NCBI GenBank assembly: GCA_024234995.1
Contig: JACKNF010000006.1
Coordinates: 1-64,000, forward strand
DNA from: Gammaproteobacteria bacterium
GTDB taxonomy: Bacteria > Pseudomonadota > Gammaproteobacteria > Competibacterales > Competibacteraceae
DNA length: 64,000 nucleotides
Direction: 5' to 3'
Below the pieces are notes generated by a model. That model had not been told where the DNA came from and searched no databases. It worked only from the letters and a program-made list of their open reading frames with translations. Within the stretch, counting starts at the first letter, position 1, and each line of letters opens with the position of its first letter. Made by a program: the position numbers and the translations under genes. This document shows, one piece after another, positions 56,147-64,000 of the stretch.

Positions 56147-56732
56147 TCAAGCGGCCAAACCATTGACCATAGCATTGACCACGCTGCGATGCCGGGTGCG
56201 CTCAATCTGTTGGATGTTTTTGAGTTGGTCGTTAATGGATTCGATGATGGCGCGCTTACGCAACAACAGCTTATCGACCAGGGGCATCAATTTGTTGCGC
56301 ATGTTCCGGCGAATTTTGGTGATCAGCTGTAAGCCCTGCTCCCAGAGTTTGTGGAACAATGCGGCGGTTGTGGCAAACCACCAGGGAAGTGGCATCGATG
56401 AAGGCGATCCCGGTATCTTCGCCCCGCCGGGTGTGCAGGTCGATGCACATCGGCATCAGGGCAGTGGGAATCAGGGCCACAAACCGATTGTCGCTTAACA
56501 GGTTAGGAAACTCATTCCGGCAGTACCGGCAGAGGTGCAGCAGGTAAAAGGCTTTGAAATTACGGGACTGGGCTAGATGGAAATCAATCAGAATGGTCAT
56601 GATTTCGCTAAGGGCCAACCGGCGGATGTGCCGCCGCTGGCGTTTGCCATCGGTCAGCAATTGGCGATGCCAAGCGGGCAGAAACAGGTGGTAGAAATCA
56701 TCGACGTCGCAGAACAGGTCTTCTAAGCTCAT
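56147..56732 (-). pseudogene. IS982-type transposase remnant with internal loss and frameshift
   Basis: The first part (from ATG 56732) has LEDLFCDVDDFYHLFLPAW and later AFIDATSLVVCHNRRI, like IS982 transposases. The second part, in another frame to 56147, has LITKIRRNMRNKLMPLVDK, LLRKRAIIESINDQLKNI and IERTRHRSVVNAMVNGLAA, the conserved C-terminus. The segment with the second catalytic Asp appears missing between them, near 56360-56395, so the element is dead. I could not identify its terminal inverted repeats. Confidence 0.8.
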
Positions 56733-56865
56733 GGGGGTGGCTCCCGGAGCAGTTGGGGTCACAATTGCGAACCGTAGCAGGTTCCGCTTCAGGTGCCACC
56801 CCCTCATCCTTATCCGGAATTCACGTTATGAAATGGAAAACTAAATAACGATAGCAACAATCAAT

Positions 56866-56880
56866 TTCGAATATTTCGAA
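56866..56880. promoter_or_regulatory. TTCGAA-ATATTTCGAA repeat upstream of toxin-antitoxin pair
   Basis: Two TTCGAA hexamers, separated by three bases, lie about 79 bp upstream of the antitoxin gene in an A+T-rich stretch. The position fits an operator for self-repression by the helix-turn-helix antitoxin, but nothing proves it. Confidence 0.3.
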
Positions 56881-56958
56881 TAAAGCGAGTATAAGCGCAG
56901 TCTAAAGGCCATAAACCCTACAAAACCTACCCAGGCCATCGCTGCACAGGAGATCATC

Positions 56959-57411
56959 ATGGCGCTCGCGCTCCCCAAAAATCCGGCCTTGCCTACTGAA
57001 GAGGAAGCCCGGCTTGCCGCCGAAAGCAGCCGAAAACTGGCGGCAATCATCGGGCATGGCGCAGCCGCTCGTTTACGCCTGATTGATGGCAACGACGAAA
57101 TCACAGTACCGGTCAGCGCCATCCCATTGCTGGCGGATATTCTGAACCAGATGGCGCAAGGCAACGCCGTATCGCTGGTTCCTATCGGGCACACGCTCAC
57201 TACTCAACAAGCGGCAGATTTGCTCAATGTCTCACGGCCCTATCTGGTGAAATTGCTGGAAGCAGGCAAAATCGGCTTCACCAAGGTCGGACGGCACCGC
57301 CGCATCAAGTACAAGGATCTGCTCAACTACATGGAGCAAGCAGACGAAACCAGCCGCCAATCTGTGAATGAATTGTCCAGGCAAGCACAAGAACTCGGGA
57401 TGGGCTACTGA
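56959..57411 (+). CDS. Excisionase-type helix-turn-helix antitoxin
   Basis: This 150-residue protein has a C-terminal MerR/excisionase-like DNA-binding helix-turn-helix (about 76-125: TLTTQQAADLLNVSRPYLVKLLE, then KVGRHRRIKYKDLLNYM in outline). The N-terminal half is a separate domain. Such proteins pair with PIN-domain toxins. The stop codon is directly followed by the PIN gene, whose TTG start begins at the next base, so the pair is coupled. GGAG precedes the ATG. Confidence 0.8.
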   Translation: MALALPKNPALPTEEEARLAAESSRKLAAIIGHGAAARLRLIDGNDEITVPVSAIPLLADILNQMAQGNAVSLVPIGHTLTTQQAADLLNVSRPYLVKLLEAGKIGFTKVGRHRRIKYKDLLNYMEQADETSRQSVNELSRQAQELGMGY

Positions 57412-57980
57412 TTGGCTAACTTCACGGTCGTCTATGACGCTTGCATTTTCTACCCAGCGCCGCTCCGCGACTTGTTAATCCGATTGGCGATGACACGACA
57501 GTTCCGGGCGCGCTGGACCACGCAAATCCACGAGGAATGGACCCGAAATCTGTTGGCTAATCGAAAAGACCTACCCCGCAGCAACTGAATCGGACGGTCG
57601 CTATGATCAACAATGCGGTCGAAGACTGCTTGATCACCGGTTACGAGCACATCATTGAAGGACTCCAACTACCTGATCTCAATGATCGTCATGTTTTAGC
57701 GGCTGCCATTCGCGCTGGCGCTGCGGCAATCGTGACAATGAACCTGAAAGATTTTCCAGATAGCGTACTCAGCGAATTTGAAATTTTCGCTTTGCACCCG
57801 GACGATTTCATTCTCGATCTGGCAGACCTGGAGCCGCCGATTCTCGAACGTGTCGCCAAGGAGCAGCGGACAAGCCTTCGCAATCCTGCAGTTTCTGCAA
57901 AGGAGTTTGTGGCTAACATCCGACGGCAGGGCCTGCCAGGCGTCGCCAACTTTCTTGAAGAACGCATCGATCTGATTTGA
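57412..57980 (+). pseudogene. PIN-domain toxin, frameshifted
   Basis: The first 58 codons (from TTG 57412: FTVVYDACIFYPAPLRDLL, then HEEWTRNLLANRKDLPR) carry the first conserved Asp of a VapC-like PIN domain. They end at TGA 57586. The rest continues in another frame (QLNRTVAMINNAVEDCL..., LPDLNDRHVLAAAIRAGA, IVTMNLKDFPDS, HPDDFILDLADL) to 57980. A single-base change near 57575-57585 breaks the gene. Intact it would be an RNase toxin of about 188 residues. It may be inactive, or the base may be a sequencing error. Confidence 0.8.
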
Positions 57981-58071
57981 TGATAGCGCGCCTATTGGTC
58001 TCATCGATAGGCTAGGCCGATCTGTTTGATCAGTCCTTCAACCCGCTAACTGATTAACCGAAGGAGTCGCT

Positions 58072-58692
58072 ATGTCCTGCCCCGCTGAACACTTTATCAC
58101 CGCCGATGATTATCTGGTTCTGGAACGCCAAGCCGAAAGCAAAAGTGAATATTTAAACGGCTGCATCTACGCCATGAGCGGCGCCAGCCGTAATCATAAC
58201 CGCATCACCATCAACCTCGGCGCGCTGCTCCACACCCAACTCCGGGGTAAGCCCTGTGAGCCTTTTGTCAATGACATGCGGGTCAAGGTCAGCCCTACCG
58301 GTCTTTACACCTATCCAGATGTGATCGTCGTCTGCGACGAACCCCAGTTTGAGGATAACCAACTCGATACGCTGCTCAACCCCCAAGTAATTATTGAAGT
58401 ACTGTCCGAAAGTACCGAGAAATATGACCGGGGCGCCAAATTTACCCATTACCGGGCGCTGGAATCCCTGACCGATTATCTGCTGGTCGCGCAAAGTCAG
58501 CCCTGCATCGAACATTTCCAGCGGCAAGCAGATGGATCGTGGCGTTATTCCCCAGCGCAAGGCCTAGAAGCAGAGATCGACATCCCGAACATCAGTTGCG
58601 TATTACGGCTGGCGGAAGTTTATGAGCGGGTGACATTCCCGAAATTGCAAGGCCGGCTGCGTGAACCCCCCCCTGGCGAATCCGCCCGGTGA
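58072..58692 (+). CDS. Uma2-family (DUF820) putative endonuclease
   Basis: This 206-residue protein of the Uma2 family has a PD-(D/E)xK nuclease-like fold. Motifs are ITADDYLVLERQAESKSEYLNG with the early Glu, GASRNHNRITINLGALL, the YTYPDVIVVCDEP aspartate region and NPQVIIEVLSESTEKYDRGAKF with the ExK-like pair near 105-118. These genes are common in accessory regions and many copies may be inactive; the DNA target is unknown. GAAGGAG lies upstream of the ATG. Confidence 0.85.
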   Translation: MSCPAEHFITADDYLVLERQAESKSEYLNGCIYAMSGASRNHNRITINLGALLHTQLRGKPCEPFVNDMRVKVSPTGLYTYPDVIVVCDEPQFEDNQLDTLLNPQVIIEVLSESTEKYDRGAKFTHYRALESLTDYLLVAQSQPCIEHFQRQADGSWRYSPAQGLEAEIDIPNISCVLRLAEVYERVTFPKLQGRLREPPPGESAR

Positions 58693-58804
58693 TATTTCAC
58701 CGGCATCACGCCAGCAGACCCGTAATCGATAGGGATCAGCGTGGACGCCGACGCCGCGCCCTGGTCATCGAAAATGTGTTTAGTCCGATTGCCGGCAAAC
58801 CGAT

Positions 58805-59269
58805 TCATTCCAGCGGCAAGGCCGTTTTATGGCATACCGTTCTTAGCGCGAAACTGGAGCGCAGGCGCGCGACACCGGGCAGCCGCGATAAATAAGTCCG
58901 GTGAATCCGCTCATAGTCTGCGACATCAGTAGCAATCACCCGCACGACATAATCCGCGTCTCCCGCCATCAGATAGCACTCCATAATGTCGGGGCATTGA
59001 ATCACAGCGCGCTCGAAAGCATCGAGTATCTCCTCATTTTGACTTTTCAAACTGATTTCGACGAAAACATTCGTGGGTTTACCGATAGCTTGCTGATTCA
59101 GCAACATCCGGTAGCCCTCGATCAATCCCTCCTCCTCCAGACGCTTGGTCCGGCGCAGGCAGGCCGAAGGCGATAAATGGACACGCTCAGCCACATCGGT
59201 ATTGCTCATCCGCCCATCGGATTGGAGCAACTGCAAAATCTGCCGGTCAGTACGGTCACATTCGATCAT
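58805..59269 (-). CDS. Lrp/AsnC-family transcriptional regulator
   Basis: A 154-residue Lrp/AsnC protein. The N-terminal winged helix-turn-helix (about 5-60: DRTDRQILQLLQSDGRMSN, then VHLSPSACLRRTKRLEEEGLI) is followed by a RAM ligand-sensing domain (about 66-140). It is divergent from alanine dehydrogenase, the classic arrangement in which the regulator senses an amino acid and controls ald. The 154-bp shared region holds two perfect inverted repeats. Confidence 0.92.
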   Translation of the reverse strand: MIECDRTDRQILQLLQSDGRMSNTDVAERVHLSPSACLRRTKRLEEEGLIEGYRMLLNQQAIGKPTNVFVEISLKSQNEEILDAFERAVIQCPDIMECYLMAGDADYVVRVIATDVADYERIHRTYLSRLPGVARLRSSFALRTVCHKTALPLE

Positions 59270-59311
59270 TGAAATATCATTTCAAAAAACAGCGCATTTA
59301 GAGCGCTAAAT
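59269..59311. promoter_or_regulatory. Two inverted repeats in the lrp-ald intergenic region
   Basis: TTGAAAT-ATC-ATTTCAA (59269-59285) abuts the regulator start codon, and ATTTAG-AGCG-CTAAAT (59296-59311) lies 10 bp further. Lrp-type proteins often bind such A+T-rich dyads. The first occupies the place of the regulator's own ribosome binding site, which suggests self-repression. Confidence 0.45.
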
Positions 59312-59423
59312 TCTAATTTCCTATGCTTTATAAGCAACAATAGCAAGATAATTCGATCATAAATTAAATAAGATTTCATTCGCTGGCAGTTATCGCTGGC
59401 CACCACCATGAGGAAGCGAAGCT

Positions 59424-60542
<1,119 letters not shown>

Positions 60543-60566
60543 TTGATTCCAGCGCTTATCCTTCTG

Positions 60567-60657
60567 ACTCGTCAATCATAAATTCTCTCCCTGAAAAGCC
60601 TTGACAGTGTTTGTCCAAAGCCGCATGAACTCTCCCAAGCAGCCCGCACCGGAACAA
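60567..60657 (+). repeat. 91-bp direct repeat, copy 1
   Basis: This 91-bp sequence recurs in the same direction at 63910-64000 with six mismatches. It starts ACTCGTCAATCATAAATTC and contains the ATG (60628) that would open the transposase reading frame, so it is the head of an insertion sequence present in at least two copies around the 61582-63837 gene. Confidence 0.85.
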
Positions 60658-61503
60658 TCCGGTCGCCTGAGGAGAATCCATGCTGGCTTATGTATAAAGC
60701 TTTCGCAGCGCCTTTACCCGGCAGCGCAGTTGGCTGCTGTTCTGCGCGGTGGTGTTGAGTTTTTTGGCCGCCCCGGAGATGTGTTGCCTATTTTCCGGCG
60801 GCCCTAAAGCCCGCCGGTCGGCCCGGACCGCAACCGCGCTATGGCGAGAAAGTTCATCTCATGGAAGTCTTTGATCATCTCCACCGATTCGATATCGTGG
60901 AATGTTGCGTCTATGGCCAGCGGGAATGCGTTCGGCTGATGAGTGTCCCCTTACTCTGGAAACCGCTCGGTGACACGCTCCTGTTCATCTTTGCGATCAC
61001 CTCGCACGGCCCCTTGGTCCTCATGTGTTCTGATCTGAGGCTCTCACCGATCACGGTATTGGAACTCTACTGTGTTTGAATCCGGTCTTAAAAACGCTCC
61101 TGAGCGCTTTCCGCTTCTGCTTCTAAACCACCTATCTGCTGCACGCCATGCCCGTCATCCCATCCCTAACCGGGCCTTGAAAGCCCTCGCCGTTGAACAC
61201 CAAGCCGCCGTCGCGACCTGCTGGCACACCTATGAAGTCTTCGTCTGGTGTGCCTTGATCACCCAAGGATTGTTGCAACTGATCGCTCTGCGCTTTGGCC
61301 CTGAAATCTGGCAACAACATCAGCTCTATCTACGCACCCGTTCCCGCAACCTGCCCTCGGAGAAAACAATCAGGCAAGTCTTCGCTCCTCAGGTGATCAA
61401 ACAACTTCTTGATCTCTCAAAAAACAGTCTCATCGCGCAAATCCGGCACGCTTTCCAGGGCGCCACGGAGGAGGAACTGGCTGGCCCGCCCTCGGCCGTC
61501 TGA
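60628..61503 (+). pseudogene. Internally deleted DDE transposase remnant
   Basis: An N-terminal fragment (MNSPKQPAPEQSG..., with RQRSWLLFCAVVLSFLAAPEM in a shifted frame) is joined near 60780 to the C-terminal part: YFPAALKPAGRPG, then MEVFDHLHRFDIVECCVYGQ, VPLLWKPLGDTLLFIFAITS and VLMCSDLRLSPITVLELYCV. The remainder continues in another frame to 61503 (CWHTYEVFVWCALITQGLLQ, YLRTRSRNLPSEKTIRQVF). The catalytic core is missing and at least two frame changes are present. I leave the IS family unassigned. Confidence 0.75.
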
Positions 61504-61581
61504 ATCCTTGCTCAGATCACCCGGTTAAATGATGTATTCTTAGCTGATTAACCCTCAGTCAGGGGTTGCCTTGTTCGACGA

Positions 61582-63837
61582 TTAGACCGGAAACTTACGA
61601 CTGAGGAGATCTTTAGAGGGTGCCCTGATTTCTGCCCGAGCACTTTCTACCCGGTTCCTTCCATTTTCTTTTGCCATGTATAGTGCATCGTCCGCCTTTT
61701 GAATGAAGTCTGAATCATTTTCATTTGATGCGATTGCAGCAGCGCCGAAGCTGCATGTCACGGCTATATCTAGGCCAAAATCATGAGATTCAACTGTTTT
61801 TCTGAGCTTCTCTGCAATGCCGCAGGCACATTCAAGGTCTGTTTCGGGGCAGATGATCAAGAATTCCTCTCCACCCCAACGACCGATAACATCGATCTGT
61901 CTAAGATTATCTGTGAGAATGGCGGATACGGTCTTTAGCACCTCATCTCCGGCTTGATGACCATAAGTGTCATTGATTTTTTTGAAGTAATCAATGTCCA
62001 TCAGGATGATTGAAACTGGGCGTCCGTACCGTTCAAATCGTTTGGTTTCCATTTTAAGGGATTGATCGAGCTTCATTCGATTAAACAGGCCCGTCAACCG
62101 GTCGGTTATTGCCAAGTGTTTCAGCTCTTCATTTTTCTTTTTTAGCTGAGCCTGAGCGATGGAAAGTTCGGCCATGGCTTCATGGGTTTCTCTCTTGGCG
62201 GCATAGAGCTGCCGGTTCCAGATAAGAATGATGCCGGAAAACAGGGAGGCCCCCAGCAGAACTTTCCATACAAGACCGTAATCTATCCCTTTCTCATACT
62301 TGACGGCAATCCAGTTATTGTAGATTTTTCTTTGATCATCTTCAGTTAAGCTCTCTACAGCCTTTTGGAAGATAGACGCCAAGTTTGAGTCATTACGCCG
62401 GGTAGCCGCGCCAAGCTCAAGAACCATGGGGATTTGCCCCGCAATTTTGACGCCTGATATAAATTCTTTCTGGATAGCATGTCCAATAGCAGCGTATGTA
62501 TCGATATAGCCAAACACCTCTCCATCCTTAAGTTTTGTCAATCCTTCCGAGATGGTATCAACTTTCACCAGGTTAATAACAGGATAGTTACGTATAAGTT
62601 TGGGAACCACCGAGCTTCCTTTGATTACGGCATAGCTTTTGTCTAGTTGGTTGGCGAAGTCGTTGATAAATAATTTGTCGCCGGTGGTTGCGATCACATA
62701 GTGAAAATTGAGATAAGGTGTGGTGAATTTCAGATTCTCAACTGATCCAGCCGGGATTTCCGTCATTAAAATGACATCAGACTCTCCGTTTTGGAGCATT
62801 TTTAGGGCTTCTGCGGATGATGTTGCTGGAAGAAAGACAAACTGAACACCGATACGTTTTTGGAGAAGATCATAATACTCTTTGGCCATGCCATTCAGTC
62901 GCCGTGAGTCCGCAATATCCAAATAAGGCATGTAATAAGGCGCAGCACAAACGTTGATAAACCCTTTTTGATCAAGGTAGGCGGCTTCTTCCGGCGTCAG
63001 CAGGATGTTTCGATCTTGGTCTTTTATAATCGGTCTTGAAAGCATCCATTTTTTTCGGAGTCGAAGCTTCTCCTCTTCGGAAATACCACGGAGTCCTTTG
63101 TTGAAGATAGAGACCAATTCCGGCCTATCGTTTCGTAGTTGGAAAGCCACATCAAAGGGGGGGCCAACCGGTATAACAGCTTCAATAAACTGGCCCAGTC
63201 CAATAGTGAACGCAAGATAAAAGGCGCTTTCATCAAGAATCGTAAAATCCGTTTCATTAGACACGATAGACCGAAGAACATCCGTCAGGGTATCGAAATG
63301 GAAAACTTTTATATTTTCAGCATAAGGCCGCAGGATACTATCAAAAATCTGGTTCTCCTCCTGGAGAGCAGCGCGTTTACCACCCAAGTCATTTAAGCTA
63401 TAAATTTTGGCGGGATTTCCCTTTTTGACAATGATAAAACTTGTCAAGGTGATGTAGGGTGTTGTGGCGTTAAAATATTGTTTTTTATCTTCCGATAATC
63501 CGGCGGCTGTAAGCCCGTCCAGCTCCTTTACCCTTGCCTTTTTCTGAATTATTTTCCATATCCCCAGCTTAAAACGGATTGTAAGACCGGTCTTTTCCTG
63601 GATTAAATCTGTGATATCTTTATCGAATCCTACAATCTCACCAAATTCGTTTTGCATCACAAACGGCGCAAAAGAGACACCACCTCCAAGTACGACTTCT
63701 GGATGGGCATCAACAAAGGCTTTCTCTTCTGAGGTGAGGGCAAGCGTGTTAGAAGGAGGATACTGCGCCTGAACCGGTAAAAAGTAAAAAGAAAACCCCA
63801 CAACTGTCATTATTCCGAAATTTTTAACATAACCCAT
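61582..63837 (-). CDS. Periplasmic dual solute-binding sensor with GGDEF diguanylate cyclase domain
   Basis: A 751-residue protein starting with a signal sequence (about 1-24, FYFLPVQAQ). Two tandem bacterial solute-binding domains of type 3 follow (about 40-270 and 285-515: PEVVLGGGVSFAPFV..., then INVCAAPYYMPYLDIA), then a transmembrane helix (about 525-545), a coiled coil, and a GGDEF domain (about 580-735). The active loop is GGEEF in GRWGGEEFLII, with an RQID inhibitory site five residues before it. It probably links an extracellular solute, such as an amino acid, to cyclic di-GMP. Base composition is visibly more A+T-rich than its neighbours, and it lies between two copies of a transposase head, so transfer is likely. 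Confidence 0.88.
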   Translation of the reverse strand: MGYVKNFGIMTVVGFSFYFLPVQAQYPPSNTLALTSEEKAFVDAHPEVVLGGGVSFAPFVMQNEFGEIVGFDKDITDLIQEKTGLTIRFKLGIWKIIQKKARVKELDGLTAAGLSEDKKQYFNATTPYITLTSFIIVKKGNPAKIYSLNDLGGKRAALQEENQIFDSILRPYAENIKVFHFDTLTDVLRSIVSNETDFTILDESAFYLAFTIGLGQFIEAVIPVGPPFDVAFQLRNDRPELVSIFNKGLRGISEEEKLRLRKKWMLSRPIIKDQDRNILLTPEEAAYLDQKGFINVCAAPYYMPYLDIADSRRLNGMAKEYYDLLQKRIGVQFVFLPATSSAEALKMLQNGESDVILMTEIPAGSVENLKFTTPYLNFHYVIATTGDKLFINDFANQLDKSYAVIKGSSVVPKLIRNYPVINLVKVDTISEGLTKLKDGEVFGYIDTYAAIGHAIQKEFISGVKIAGQIPMVLELGAATRRNDSNLASIFQKAVESLTEDDQRKIYNNWIAVKYEKGIDYGLVWKVLLGASLFSGIILIWNRQLYAAKRETHEAMAELSIAQAQLKKKNEELKHLAITDRLTGLFNRMKLDQSLKMETKRFERYGRPVSIILMDIDYFKKINDTYGHQAGDEVLKTVSAILTDNLRQIDVIGRWGGEEFLIICPETDLECACGIAEKLRKTVESHDFGLDIAVTCSFGAAAIASNENDSDFIQKADDALYMAKENGRNRVESARAEIRAPSKDLLSRKFPV

Positions 63838-63909
63838 TGAATTTTATATCCGTTTCTTAGGCTCCGGAGTCCAGCAACGACCCATATAATCTGATCACCT
63901 ATCTTATTA

Positions 63910-64000
63910 ACTCGTCAGTCATAAATTCTCTTCCTGAAAAGCCTTGACGGCGTTTGCCCAAAGCCGCATGAACTCTCCCAAGCAGCCCGTACCGGAACAA
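63910..64000 (+). repeat. 91-bp direct repeat, copy 2 (start of a second IS copy, cut by window)
   Basis: This copy is about 93% identical to 60567-60657 and in the same direction. It ends at the window edge, so the rest of the second element lies outside. The start codon and first residues of the transposase frame are preserved. Confidence 0.85.

Noticed and set aside
60861..61079. Independent 72-residue gene
   Set aside because: Its sequence is the C-terminal part of the transposase that continues in other frames on both sides, so it is a fragment.

Overview
The window reads as a chromosomal segment of a gammaproteobacterium. The evidence is the TamA/TamB pair, an Mla/Pqi-type MCE importer end, CysM, Bcp, UvrB, a FadD/EtfAB fatty-acid block, a SrfB-type protein, and tRNAs that encode their own CCA. 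The gene style would fit a Competibacter- or Chromatiales-like lineage, but that is only an impression. Most genes are GC-rich; the last large gene (61.6-63.8 kb) and several intergenic stretches are clearly more A+T-rich.

Layout. 0-8.4 kb: the end of an MCE lipid-transport operon, a receiver-domain protein with a C-terminal membrane anchor, a membrane-anchored coiled-coil protein, a secreted unknown, a SrfB-like actin-fold ATPase and a small membrane protein. 8.5-15.2 kb: cysM diverging from tamA-tamB. 15.4-28.0 kb: beta-oxidation and signalling genes: acyl-CoA dehydrogenase, etfA, etfB, a MaoC hydratase, a Ser/Thr kinase fused to a formylglycine-generating-enzyme-like domain with its PP2C phosphatase, bcp, a double SDR reductase and fadD.

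28.2-45.6 kb is the centrepiece: a type III-B CRISPR-Cas island, all on the + strand. The order is cas6, a NE0113-family CARF protein, cmr1 (frameshifted), cmr2/cas10 (frameshifted), cmr3, cmr4, cmr5, a hicA-hicB toxin-antitoxin pair inside the operon, cmr6, an APE2256-family CARF protein with a RelE-like tail, and a TIGR02710-family CARF-HEPN ribonuclease. Then come two adaptation pairs back to back: cas2-cas1, then a cas1-like gene lacking recognisable catalytic residues followed by a second cas2. An A+T-rich leader and a CRISPR array follow, with 14 full repeats, one degenerate terminal repeat and 14 spacers. One spacer carries a 142-bp MITE-like insertion. In an intact system Cas6 would make crRNAs, Cmr1-6 would bind target RNA, the Cas10 GGDD palm would make cyclic oligoadenylate, and the three CARF proteins would sense or degrade it. 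Here cmr1 and cmr2 each carry a one-base frameshift while all downstream effectors look intact.

45.6-49.4 kb holds accessory genes: an HExxH protein overlapping a lipoprotein, a PAS-GGDEF cyclase, two tiny ORFs, and tRNA-Asn with a terminator. 49.4-55.9 kb is housekeeping: an aspartate-type aminotransferase, uvrB, tRNA-Leu and a PreP-like M16 protease. 56.1-64.0 kb is again accessory: an IS982-type transposase remnant, a helix-turn-helix/PIN toxin-antitoxin pair with a frameshifted PIN gene, a Uma2 protein, Lrp/AsnC diverging from alanine dehydrogenase, an internally deleted transposase remnant, and a periplasmic-sensor GGDEF protein lying between two copies of the sequence that heads that transposase.
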